Notes under the pieces: model-generated
Seen by the model: only the letters and a program-made list of their open reading frames with translations
Databases searched by the model: none
Told to the model about the DNA's origin: nothing
Program-made: the position numbers and the translations under genes
Shown here: piece by piece, positions 57,624 to 64,000 of the stretch
Numbering within the stretch: position 1 is the first letter of the stretch
Layout of the letters: every line of letters begins with the position of its first letter
Source of the DNA: Mycobacterium lentiflavum
GTDB lineage: Bacteria; Actinomycetota; Actinomycetes; Mycobacteriales; Mycobacteriaceae
Direction of reading: 5' to 3'
NCBI RefSeq assembly: GCF_022374895.2
Contig: NZ_CP092423.2
Span: 4,712,001 to 4,776,000 of the forward strand
Length of the DNA: 64,000 nucleotides

Positions 57624-57884
57624 ATGGCCCACACCCACAGGTACCGTCCCGCCGACCACCGGTCGCGTCGCGAAATCGATATGGCCATCGGCGTACTGAT
57701 GGGCATTCGGCGTTGCTCGCAAAAAGAGGCTTTGGACACGCTGGTGCGCGCCACGCGCGCCAGCGGGGTCGGAATCGGAGGGGTTTCGCGCACGCTGCTC
57801 GACGTCGTCAGCGAGGGCCCCGAACCATCCACCGACGACGCCATAGCGCATTGGAATGCGTTGCTTGAGCTCCCCAGCCGTTGA
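57624..57884 (+). CDS. small ANTAR-domain protein
   Basis: 86 residues. REIDMAIGVLMGIRRCSQKEALDTLVRATRASG (in parts: AIGVLMG, EALDTLVRA) and GGVSRTLLDVVSEG match the three-helix ANTAR fold that binds paired hexanucleotide hairpins in mRNA and prevents termination. There is no receiver or GAF domain, so it would act alone or under a partner's control. It starts 7-10 nt after the CobW stop (GTG 57621 or ATG 57624) and is probably co-transcribed with it. Its RNA targets are unknown. It converges on rpmE2. Confidence 0.8.
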   Translation: MAHTHRYRPADHRSRREIDMAIGVLMGIRRCSQKEALDTLVRATRASGVGIGGVSRTLLDVVSEGPEPSTDDAIAHWNALLELPSR

Positions 57885-57893
57885 GGTCCGCCG

Positions 57894-58151
57894 TCAGCTG
57901 CGGTTGCCGTAGCGGCGGCGGAATTTCTCGACTTGCCCTGCGGTGTCGAGGATTCGGCGCCCTCCGGTCCAGAAGGGGTGCGAATCGGAGGTGACCTCAA
58001 CGACGACAAGCGGATATGTCTGTACGCCCTGCGGCGTCTCCCACTCGATGGTGCGCGAACCGGTCATCGTCGACCGCGTGAGGAACGTCTTGCCGGTAGT
58101 GGCGTCCTGGAAGACCACGGGGTGGTAATCCGGGTGGATGTCGGGTTTCAT
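57894..58151 (-). CDS. rpmE2: 50S ribosomal protein bL31, type B (zinc-free)
   Basis: 85 residues with no cysteine: [41 protein letters not shown] and [10 protein letters not shown]. Type B L31 replaces the zinc-binding C+ form when zinc is scarce, freeing zinc from ribosomes. A start at ATG 58172 would add seven residues (MKVRETR) and overlap the Zur box; I prefer 58151 because it gives the standard N-terminus. Two Zur-like boxes lie upstream. Confidence 0.93.
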   Translation of the reverse strand: MKPDIHPDYHPVVFQDATTGKTFLTRSTMTGSRTIEWETPQGVQTYPLVVVEVTSDSHPFWTGGRRILDTAGQVEKFRRRYGNRS

Positions 58152-58171
58152 CCTGGTTTCTCGCACCTTCA

Positions 58172-58192
58172 TGTTGACAATCATTTTCATTA
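58172..58192 (-). promoter_or_regulatory. Zur box 5 (proximal, rpmE2)
   Basis: On the minus strand the core is TGAAAATGATTGTCA (58175-58189). It ends 20 nt before the preferred rpmE2 start and touches the alternative ATG at 58172, so binding would block the promoter or initiation. Confidence 0.8.
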
Positions 58193-58227
58193 GAGCGCTC
58201 ACCACGCTACCGTCACGCGCCAGCCTT

Positions 58228-58248
58228 GTCGACAAGCATTTTCAATAA
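58228..58248 (-). promoter_or_regulatory. Zur box 6 (distal, rpmE2)
   Basis: Minus-strand core TGAAAATGCTTGTCG, a weaker match, centred 56 bp upstream of box 5. Tandem boxes would tighten control of rpmE2. It lies in the rpmE2 side of the 58152-58320 gap, which otherwise shows nothing. Confidence 0.5.
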
Positions 58249-58320
58249 CCAATTTCGGGTAGGCCGCTGAGCGCTGCCAGTGCCGCAGGCCATTGCGGCA
58301 ATGGGGTCCGACCGGCGAGC

Positions 58321-58674
58321 TCAGGCGGTCGTTTCGCTCGCGCCGAGGCGCAGGTGCTCGATGTGGTAGACGGCCTCGTCGAGCAGTTGAGCGACGTGGT
58401 TGTCGTAGAGGCGGTAGACGATGTTGCGGCCGTTGCGATCGCCGGCAACCAGTCCCAGGGCGCGCAGCAACCGCAATTGGTGAGACACCGCCGGCTGCTC
58501 CATGCCGACCGCCGTGGACAGTTCGCCGACCGAACACGGAGACCGCCTTAGCCGGGTGAGGATCATCAGTCGGTTCGGTGAGGCCAGCGCTTGCAGTGTC
58601 TCGGCGATCTTCACGGCCGACATCGAGTCGAGGGTGGCCGGTGGCGTCACCCTGCCGTCGACTCCGTGTCCCAT
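58321..58674 (-). CDS. ArsR-family metal sensor, CzrA/SmtB-like (copy 2)
   Basis: 117 residues, closely related to copy 1 at 47.2 kb. DNA-binding MEQPAVSHQLRLLRALGLV; the alpha-5 metal site DNHVAQLLDEAVYHIEHL gives Asp, His, His, His at SmtB/CzrA spacing for Zn or Co. It is divergent from a P1B-4 ATPase gene, the usual arrangement of a sensor with its exporter (compare NmtR-CtpJ in M. tuberculosis). The 66-bp gap contains two perfect palindromes. Confidence 0.92.
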   Translation of the reverse strand: MGHGVDGRVTPPATLDSMSAVKIAETLQALASPNRLMILTRLRRSPCSVGELSTAVGMEQPAVSHQLRLLRALGLVAGDRNGRNIVYRLYDNHVAQLLDEAVYHIEHLRLGASETTA

Positions 58675-58722
58675 CTCCCAATTGAAGCACGCGCCCCAAC
58701 CGATATGACATATGTAGAGCTT

Positions 58723-58738
58723 TACATGTATACATGTA
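58723..58738. promoter_or_regulatory. perfect 16-bp palindrome between ArsR and P1B-4 ATPase
   Basis: TACATGTATACATGTA is perfectly self-complementary and ends 2 nt before the ATPase ATG. A smaller palindrome ACATATGT lies at 58708-58715. Placed between divergent starts, it is the likely ArsR operator, although it differs from the ATGAA-N6-TTCAT site at copy 1. Confidence 0.6.
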
Positions 58739-58740
58739 CG

Positions 58741-60702
58741 ATGACGTGTACCACCGCGCAGCCGACGCGCACACCCTCGTGGACCAGTGGGCCCGCACGC
58801 GTCTCGGGACTGTGGTCGGTCGCATCCGTCCGATGGGCGACGGTCGCTTTGGCCCTGTTCATGGCCGGGCTCGCGACGCAGTTGCTTGACGCTCCTACGT
58901 GGACGTGGTGGGGCTTGTACCTCGCCTGCTACCTGACCGGCGGCTGGGAACCGGGCTGGGAAGGCTTGCAGGCGTTACGTTCTCGCACGCTGGACGTCGA
59001 TCTGCTGATGGTGGTCGCCGCCGTCGGCGCCGCAAGCATCGGCCAGATCTTCGACGGCGCACTGCTGATCGTCATTTTCGCCACGTCCGGCGCATTGGAA
59101 GACGCGGCGACCAAGCGCACCGAGGATTCGGTCAAGGGATTGCTAGACCTTGCACCCGATCGCGCGATGCGCCTCGACGCCGCCGGGATCGAAGAATCGG
59201 TCAACGCCGCCGACCTTCGTGTCGGCGATCTCGTCATCGTGCGCCCCGGTGAACGTGTCTGCGCCGACGGTGTGGTTGTCGACGGCGTCTCCGACGTCGA
59301 CCAGTCGTCGGTGACCGGGGAGTCGATGCCGGTCACAAAGTCGGCCCACGACGAGGTTTTTGCCGGAACCCTCAATGGCGCTGGCGCACTTCGTATTCGC
59401 GTCGCCAAAGACCCCTCCGACACCGTCGTCGCCCGCATCGTTGCCCTGGTCGCGGAGGCGTCGGCCACCAAAGCAAAGACGCAACTGTTTATTGAGAAGG
59501 TCGAGCAACGCTACTCCGCGGGCGTCGTCGTGGCGACGCTCGCCCTGTTCGCGGTGCCCCTGATCCTCGGGGCCGACCTACGGTCCACGCTGCTTCGCGC
59601 GATGACGTTCATGATCGTGGCATCGCCGTGTGCGGTGGTATTGGCGACCATGCCACCGCTGCTCTCGGCGATCGCCAACGCCGGGCGGCACGGTGTGCTA
59701 GTCAAGTCGGCGGTCGCGATGGAGCACCTGGCCGCCACCACTGCGGTGGCCATCGACAAGACCGGCACGCTCACGACGGGGACACCGCAACTCACCGGCA
59801 TCGCGGTGATTGAGGACCGCTGCTCAGATGACGACGTGCTGCGAATAGCAGCCAGCGCAGAGCAATTCAGCGAACATCCGCTCGGGCGCGCGATCGTTGC
59901 CGCCGCGCGCGCACGCGACCTGCCCTTGGCTGAAGCCACCGATTTCGCGGCCCTTCCCGGTCGTGGCGTGCGTGCGCGTGTCGCGCGCCGCAGCATCGAA
60001 GTGCTGAGCCCGCGGGCATTTCACAGCAACCCGGCCGCGGCGAGCGACCTGGAACGCCGGGGCGCCACGGCCGTTCTCGTCGTCGTCGATGGTGCGCCGG
60101 TGGGCGTTCTCGGACTCGACGACACCGTACGCCCGGGATGCGATGTGGTGGTCCGCGCAATCGCCGCGATCACCGCGGGACCACCGGTGCTGCTGACCGG
60201 TGATACCCGCCCGGCAGCAGAGCATCTGGCCGCACAGGTCGGGATCGTCGACGTCCGCGCCGACCTGCTGCCCGACGACAAGGTCGCCGCGGTGCGCCGG
60301 CTCCAGGCCGACGGCCACCGGGTGTTGTTGGTCGGCGACGGCATCAATGACGCGCCCGCCATGGCCGCCGCGCACTCCTCGATTGCCATGGGCCGCAACG
60401 GAGCCGACCTCACCTTGGAAACCGCCGACGCCGTAACCGTCCGGGACGAACTCGCCACGATCCCGGCCGTCCTTGCGCTGGCCCGTCGGGCGCGTCGGGT
60501 CGTGATCGCCAATTTGGCCATCGCGGCGGCCTTCATCACCGGACTCGTCGTCTGGGACCTGTTCGGCCGCCTGCCACTGCCCCTCGGCGTCGCGGGCCAC
60601 GAGGGCTCGACCATCATCGTCGCTCTGAACGGATTGCGACTCCTGAGCGGCGGGTTTGGCCGATCGCTCCCGATGCACCCGGATCGTGATGTAACGGATT
60701 GA
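58741..60702 (+). CDS. P1B-4-type metal-exporting ATPase (CtpD/CtpJ-like)
   Basis: 653 residues. Phosphatase TGES at 192-195, membrane metal site SPC at 295-297, phosphorylation site DKTGT at 339-343, SEHPLG and hinge GDGINDAPAM. HEGST in the last helix region, together with SPC and the absence of an N-terminal metal-binding domain, defines the P1B-4 group, which exports Co, Zn, Ni or Fe. The length is close to CtpD and CtpJ. ATG 58741 lacks a good ribosome site; a leaderless or slightly upstream start (ATG 58726 in the palindrome) is possible. Regulated by the divergent ArsR. Confidence 0.93.
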   Translation: MTCTTAQPTRTPSWTSGPARVSGLWSVASVRWATVALALFMAGLATQLLDAPTWTWWGLYLACYLTGGWEPGWEGLQALRSRTLDVDLLMVVAAVGAASIGQIFDGALLIVIFATSGALEDAATKRTEDSVKGLLDLAPDRAMRLDAAGIEESVNAADLRVGDLVIVRPGERVCADGVVVDGVSDVDQSSVTGESMPVTKSAHDEVFAGTLNGAGALRIRVAKDPSDTVVARIVALVAEASATKAKTQLFIEKVEQRYSAGVVVATLALFAVPLILGADLRSTLLRAMTFMIVASPCAVVLATMPPLLSAIANAGRHGVLVKSAVAMEHLAATTAVAIDKTGTLTTGTPQLTGIAVIEDRCSDDDVLRIAASAEQFSEHPLGRAIVAAARARDLPLAEATDFAALPGRGVRARVARRSIEVLSPRAFHSNPAAASDLERRGATAVLVVVDGAPVGVLGLDDTVRPGCDVVVRAIAAITAGPPVLLTGDTRPAAEHLAAQVGIVDVRADLLPDDKVAAVRRLQADGHRVLLVGDGINDAPAMAAAHSSIAMGRNGADLTLETADAVTVRDELATIPAVLALARRARRVVIANLAIAAAFITGLVVWDLFGRLPLPLGVAGHEGSTIIVALNGLRLLSGGFGRSLPMHPDRDVTD

Positions 60703-60763
60703 CGATCGTTACCGAAGACAGGGGTAGTGCATGGCTGTGCACTTCCTGACTCCTAGGAGCGAT

Positions 60764-61270
60764 ATGACCGCACTGATGACGATCGGCCCATGGACTACCC
60801 GGACGGTTGGTCGCTGCGGCGCGGTTCGCGCAATTCGCCAGCCGACGCCACGGGCAGATCTCATCGATGCGGCTTGCCGGGCGGTGCGCCCATTGGCGGT
60901 TGCGGCCGGCATCCTCGCGGCCGCAGCGACGCTGCCTGCGCTCGCCCAGGCCGACACGTCCGGCGACGCAATCACCAGCGCGCTCAACGGCGCGGGAATC
61001 GGCAACAACGGCTCGCTGAGCAACACCATCGCCGGACTGGGCCAGTCAATTTGCCCATCCTTGGTAAAGCCGGGTGCGACGGTCGCGACCGTAGCGTCGC
61101 AACTGTCTGGGAAGACTGGGCTTTCGGCGACCATGGCCGGGCTGGTCACCAGCATGGCGATCCAGATGGAATGCCCGGGTGTGCTGAACTCGGTTGCCAA
61201 CGGCAAGATGCCGTTCCCCCTGATGGGCGCCAACCCCGCGCCCACCCCGTTTCAGTTGCCCGGCCGCTAG
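60764..61270 (+). CDS. DUF732-like exported protein
   Basis: 168 residues. A basic N-terminus and an AVAAGILAAAATLPALAQA signal core end near ADTSGD. The mature part (about 90 residues) has AITSALNGAGIGNNGSL, LGQSICPSL and AIQMECPGVL, the two-Cys DUF732 pattern. ATG 60764 follows TAGGAG by 5 nt; an ATG at 60731 lacks this. The N-terminal region before the signal is unusually long (about 45 residues). It follows the ATPase gene by 61 bp and ends in a strong hairpin. Function unknown. Confidence 0.72.
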   Translation: MTALMTIGPWTTRTVGRCGAVRAIRQPTPRADLIDAACRAVRPLAVAAGILAAAATLPALAQADTSGDAITSALNGAGIGNNGSLSNTIAGLGQSICPSLVKPGATVATVASQLSGKTGLSATMAGLVTSMAIQMECPGVLNSVANGKMPFPLMGANPAPTPFQLPGR

Positions 61271-61288
61271 CCCGCTTTGGGCTAGCGG
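61264..61288 (+). terminator. strong hairpin at the end of the DUF732-like gene
   Basis: CCGCTAGCCC and GGGCTAGCGG form a perfect 10-bp stem around a GCTTT loop; the gene's TAG stop is inside the left arm. There is no U-run, which is usual for actinobacterial terminators. Confidence 0.75.
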
Positions 61289-61365
61289 AACCCGGCGGGG
61301 CACGAGGGCTCTCCGAGCAGGGCTATCGTCTCGGTGAAAGTCGTCGATCGGTAGGAAGGGTCACC

Positions 61366-62211
61366 ATGACGAGCTCCGTTGGCAGAGTGGCCGGCAAAGT
61401 CGCGTTCATCACGGGTGCCGCGCGTGGCCAGGGCCGAGAACATGCCGTCCGCCTCGCCGAGGAAGGCGCCGACATCATCGCCGTGGATCTGTGCGGCGAC
61501 GTCGAGGGCGTGATCTATCCGGGAGCCACCCAGGACGATCTCGACGAAACCGTGGCGCTAGTCGAGAAGTTGGACCGGCGCATCGTGGCCGCCAAGGCCG
61601 ATGTCAGAAACCTCGTGAGCCTGCGCGAGGCGTTGCAGCGGGGAATCGACGAGTTGGGCCGGCCCGATGTAGTGATTGCCAACGCCGGCATCAGCGGCAG
61701 TCCCGCGCCCGCCGCGATGATCGAAGAAGCCGCCTGGCAGACGATGCTGGACATCAATCTCACCGGGGTCTGGCACACCGTCAAGGTGGCAATACCGCAT
61801 ATGTCCGACGGCCGCGGCGGATCGATCATTCTGGTGAGCTCAATGTTGGGACTCCGCGGTGGCGGGTACATGGCACACTACGCCTCGGCGAAGCACGGCG
61901 TGGTCGGATTGATGAACTCGCTCGCGAATGAGCTTGCGCCGCAGTTGATTCGAGTCAATTCCATCCACCCTGGCAACATACGGACGCCGATGATCGACAA
62001 CGAGCAATTCCATCGCACGCTGCGGCCCGACCTCCCCAACCCCACGATGGACGACACGGCCGCCGTGCTCGGCCACTTCCATATGCTGCCGGTGCCGGTC
62101 ATCGAGGCGAGCGCGGTCAGTAACGCCGTGCTGTTTCTCGCCTCCGACGAGTCGCAGTACATCACCGGCGCCGCGCTGCCGATCGATGCCGGGGCGGTCG
62201 CGAAGTTCTAA
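61366..62211 (+). CDS. mycofactocin-coupled-type SDR oxidoreductase
   Basis: 281 residues. The NAD loop GAARGQGREHAVRLAEEGADII, VIANAGISG, the catalytic Ser in ILVSSMLG and Tyr-Lys in HYASAKHG. The insertion after VDLCGDV and the C-terminal ESQYITGAALPIDAG match the actinobacterial family that holds NAD tightly and passes electrons to mycofactocin. A GGAAGG site precedes ATG 61366. The substrate is likely an alcohol, sterol or terpenoid. The end of this protein is similar to the relic at 47.15 kb. It has no evident metal role and may be a passenger. Confidence 0.9.
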   Translation: MTSSVGRVAGKVAFITGAARGQGREHAVRLAEEGADIIAVDLCGDVEGVIYPGATQDDLDETVALVEKLDRRIVAAKADVRNLVSLREALQRGIDELGRPDVVIANAGISGSPAPAAMIEEAAWQTMLDINLTGVWHTVKVAIPHMSDGRGGSIILVSSMLGLRGGGYMAHYASAKHGVVGLMNSLANELAPQLIRVNSIHPGNIRTPMIDNEQFHRTLRPDLPNPTMDDTAAVLGHFHMLPVPVIEASAVSNAVLFLASDESQYITGAALPIDAGAVAKF

Positions 62212-62264
62212 TGGCACCGGTCACCGGGCGCATTTGCGAAGGCGGCATTCCGCCGCGTAAGTTA

Positions 62265-62288
62265 CTATCTACGTATGCATGCAGATAG
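62265..62288 (+). promoter_or_regulatory. leaderless promoter and operator of the kmtR-cdf pair
   Basis: TACTAT (62263-62268) lies 6 nt before ATG 62275. CTATCT and AGATAG arms (62265-62270, 62283-62288) with a GTATGCAT-type centre make an imperfect palindrome that covers the -10 and the start codon, suiting autorepression by the encoded ArsR protein. Confidence 0.5.
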
Positions 62289-62673
62289 TGGCGCAGCTGA
62301 GCTTGCCGAGGATCAGGTCAGCCTGATCGTCGAGGTCTTCCGAATGTTGGCCGACGCCACCCGCATTCGGGTGTTGTGGGCGCTGACCGAGGGCGAGTCG
62401 TCGGTCAACGATCTGGCCGAAAAGGTGGACAAGCCCGCGCCGTCGGTGTCCCAGCATCTGGCCAAGCTGCGGATGGCTCGGCTGGTGCGCACCCGCCGGG
62501 CCGGCACCACGATCTTCTACAGCCTGGAAAACGAACACGTCCGCCAACTGGTCATCGACGCGGTGTTCAACGCCGAACATGCCGGTCCCGGGGTGCCGTC
62601 GCACCACCGCGGCGACCCGAACGTGCGGGGCATCACGACCGATCGCCGGCCACGAAAGGCCAACGCGCGATGA
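62275..62673 (+). CDS. kmtR: ArsR-family Ni/Co sensor, KmtR-like
   Basis: 132 residues, closely resembling M. tuberculosis KmtR: DDQV-type start, VEVFRMLADATRIRVLW, KPAPSVSQHLAKLRMARLV, and the metal segment LENEHVRQLVIDAVFNAEHAGPGVPSHH, read in parts, which keeps the His and Glu-His ligands and the C-terminal His-His used by KmtR. KmtR senses nickel and cobalt and represses a CDF exporter. Here the CDF gene overlaps its stop (ATGA), so regulator and target are in one operon, unlike M. tuberculosis, where they are apart. Confidence 0.92.
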   Translation: MHADSGAAELAEDQVSLIVEVFRMLADATRIRVLWALTEGESSVNDLAEKVDKPAPSVSQHLAKLRMARLVRTRRAGTTIFYSLENEHVRQLVIDAVFNAEHAGPGVPSHHRGDPNVRGITTDRRPRKANAR

Positions 62674-63698
62674 GCGATCACGGGCACGACGATCACGAGC
62701 ACCCGAAGGGATTGCACGGCGCGATCAAGGAGGTTTTCGCGCCGCATTCCCACGATGCCGCCGACAGCTTGGACAGCGAGCTGGAATCCAGCGCCGACGG
62801 CATCCGCGCGGTCAAGATCAGCCTGCTGGTGCTGGGCGCGACCGCCGTTGCGCAGATCGTCGTGGTGATCCTGTCCGGCTCCATCGCACTGGCGGCCGAC
62901 ACCATCCACAACTTCTCCGACGCCCTGACCGCCGTGCCGCTGTGGATCGCATTTGCGTTGAGCACCAAGGCCGCAACCCGCCGCTACACGTACGGCTTCG
63001 GCCGGATGGAAGACCTTGCCGGACTGTTCGTGGTCGCGATGATCACGCTGTCGGCGATCATCGCCGGGTACGAAGCCATCGAGCGGCTGATCAATCCGCG
63101 GCCCATCGGGCACCTCGGCTGGGTCGCGGTGGCCGGACTGCTCGGGTTCATCGGAAACGAATGGGTGGCGCTCTACCGCATCCGGGTCGGACGCCGCATC
63201 GGCTCGGCCGCGCTCGTCGCGGACGGCCTGCACGCGCGCACCGACGGCTTTACCTCGCTGGCGGTGCTGATCGGCGCGGGCGGCGTGGCTTTGGGCTTCC
63301 CCCTCGCCGACCCGATCGTCGGCCTGCTGATTACGGTGGCCATTCTGGCCGTGTTGCGCACCGCGGTGCGTGACGTGTTCCGTCGGTTGATGGACGGTGT
63401 CGATCCGACGCTGATCGACACCGCCGAAGCTGCGCTGGCCGCCCGGCCGGGCGTGCGGTCGGTGCGCAGCGTGCGGATGCGCTGGATCGGGCATCGGCTA
63501 CATGCCGACGCCGAACTCGACATCGATCCGGCGCTGAGTTTGGCTGCGGCACATCAGATTGCGCACGAAGCCGAACATGACCTGATCCACGCGGTGCCCA
63601 AGCTGACCACCGCGATGATCCATGCCTACCCCGCCGGCGGCACCAATGCGGCTCAGCAACATCGCGAGAGCGTCGCGTCGCACAGCCATCACCACTGA
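62670..63698 (+). CDS. cation diffusion facilitator metal exporter
   Basis: 342 residues. His/Asp-rich N-terminus (HGHDDHEH) and C-terminus (HSHHH). Six membrane segments from VKISLLVLGATAVAQIVVVIL. Site A ligands HNFSD in helix 2 (AADTIHNFSDAL) and HARTD in helix 5 (ADGLHARTDGF) make the HD-HD quartet typical of Zn/Cd/Co/Ni transport. A cytoplasmic C-terminal dimer domain follows with HRLHADAELD. It exchanges metal for protons outward. Overlap with kmtR points to Ni or Co, with Zn also possible. Confidence 0.93.
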   Translation: MSDHGHDDHEHPKGLHGAIKEVFAPHSHDAADSLDSELESSADGIRAVKISLLVLGATAVAQIVVVILSGSIALAADTIHNFSDALTAVPLWIAFALSTKAATRRYTYGFGRMEDLAGLFVVAMITLSAIIAGYEAIERLINPRPIGHLGWVAVAGLLGFIGNEWVALYRIRVGRRIGSAALVADGLHARTDGFTSLAVLIGAGGVALGFPLADPIVGLLITVAILAVLRTAVRDVFRRLMDGVDPTLIDTAEAALAARPGVRSVRSVRMRWIGHRLHADAELDIDPALSLAAAHQIAHEAEHDLIHAVPKLTTAMIHAYPAGGTNAAQQHRESVASHSHHH

Positions 63699-63717
63699 AC
63701 GGTCGGAAGGGACACCG

Positions 63718-64000
63718 ATGACAGAGCCGCTCCGCATCGTCGCATGGGGCACCGGAACGGTGGGCTCCGAGATGTTGACCACCATCATCGATCACCGGCC
63801 CGATCTCGAGATCGTTGGCGCCCGGGTGTATTCCGGCGAAAAAGACGGAGTCGACGTCGGCACCCTGGTGGGCCGCGACCCGATCGGCGTCGCGGCGACC
63901 ACGGATGTCGACGCGATCATGGGGCTCGACGCTGACTGCGTGCTCTACACGCCGCGCAACACCAACCTCGATGAGGTGTGCGCATTGCTTGCCGGTGGGA
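63718..64000 (+). CDS. DapB-like NAD(P)-binding oxidoreductase, 5' part
   Basis: Runs off the end of the window after 94 codons. RIVAWGTGTVGSEMLTTIIDHRPDLEIVGARVYSGEKDGVD is the Rossmann start of the dihydrodipicolinate reductase-like family, which includes 2,4-diaminopentanoate dehydrogenase and many mycobacterial proteins of unknown substrate. GGAAGG precedes ATG 63718, 19 bp after the CDF stop. It may be co-transcribed with the exporter, but a metal role is not implied. Confidence 0.8.
   Translation, partial: MTEPLRIVAWGTGTVGSEMLTTIIDHRPDLEIVGARVYSGEKDGVDVGTLVGRDPIGVAATTDVDAIMGLDADCVLYTPRNTNLDEVCALLAGG

Overview
The window is high-GC DNA from a mycobacterium, most likely a slow-growing species. 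The evidence is three PPE genes, a resuscitation-promoting factor, a KmtR-like regulator, DUF732 and DUF5642 exported proteins, a Pat-type cAMP-gated acetyltransferase, and a conserved gene order (rplY-pth-pks16-ispE-ksgA-rpfB-tatD-metG ... pabB-rsmI-pmt-arcA) matching the Rv1015c-Rv0998 neighbourhood of M. tuberculosis read in reverse. Many starts are GTG, and many promoters look leaderless, with a TANNNT box 6-8 nt before the start codon.

Region 1 (1-9.5 kb) is housekeeping: the end of an SDR gene, ribosomal protein bL25 (rplY), peptidyl-tRNA hydrolase, an acyl-activating enzyme (pks16), the minus-strand run rpfB-ksgA-ispE with tatD upstream, and methionyl-tRNA synthetase.

Region 2 (9.6-32.6 kb) is accessory DNA between metG and pabB, where M. 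tuberculosis has only Rv1006. It holds a PAS protein, two TetR regulators, a PPE gene and a nearly complete Wzx/Wzy-type polysaccharide locus: RmlC-like epimerase, priming sugar transferase, flippase, fused glycosyltransferase, BcsB-like exported protein, Wzz/Wzc-like protein with a broken Walker A, Wzy-like polymerase and WecG-type transferase. A converging minus-strand operon has a GGDEF-EAL c-di-GMP protein, a glycosidase-like lipoprotein and another glycosyltransferase. A second lipoprotein copy (the likely Rv1006 counterpart) and an FkbM methyltransferase follow. I read this as a c-di-GMP-linked exopolysaccharide system.

Region 3 (32.6-44 kb) returns to core genes: an FAD oxidoreductase with an ECF41 sigma factor, pabB, rsmI, pmt, arcA, an AlkB-like dioxygenase, two DUF5642 lipoproteins, an Ntn-type amidase and a cyclic-nucleotide-gated acetyltransferase.

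Region 4 (44-63.7 kb) is a metal island. Six Zur-box-like sites sit before a DUF318/TIGR03943 permease pair, an Rv0106-like CobW relative followed by two orphan PPE genes and a DUF732 protein, a ZnuA/ZnuC/two-permease ABC operon that contains its own Zur-like gene, a canonical CobW GTPase, and the cysteine-free L31 gene rpmE2. Efflux functions follow: a CzrA-like ArsR divergent from a P1B-4 ATPase, and a KmtR-like ArsR overlapping a CDF exporter. A spare CzrA-like ArsR, an ANTAR protein and an SDR relic are interspersed. The island appears to combine zinc import, zinc sparing (ribosome and COG0523 proteins) and zinc/cobalt/nickel export. The window ends inside a DapB-like oxidoreductase gene.
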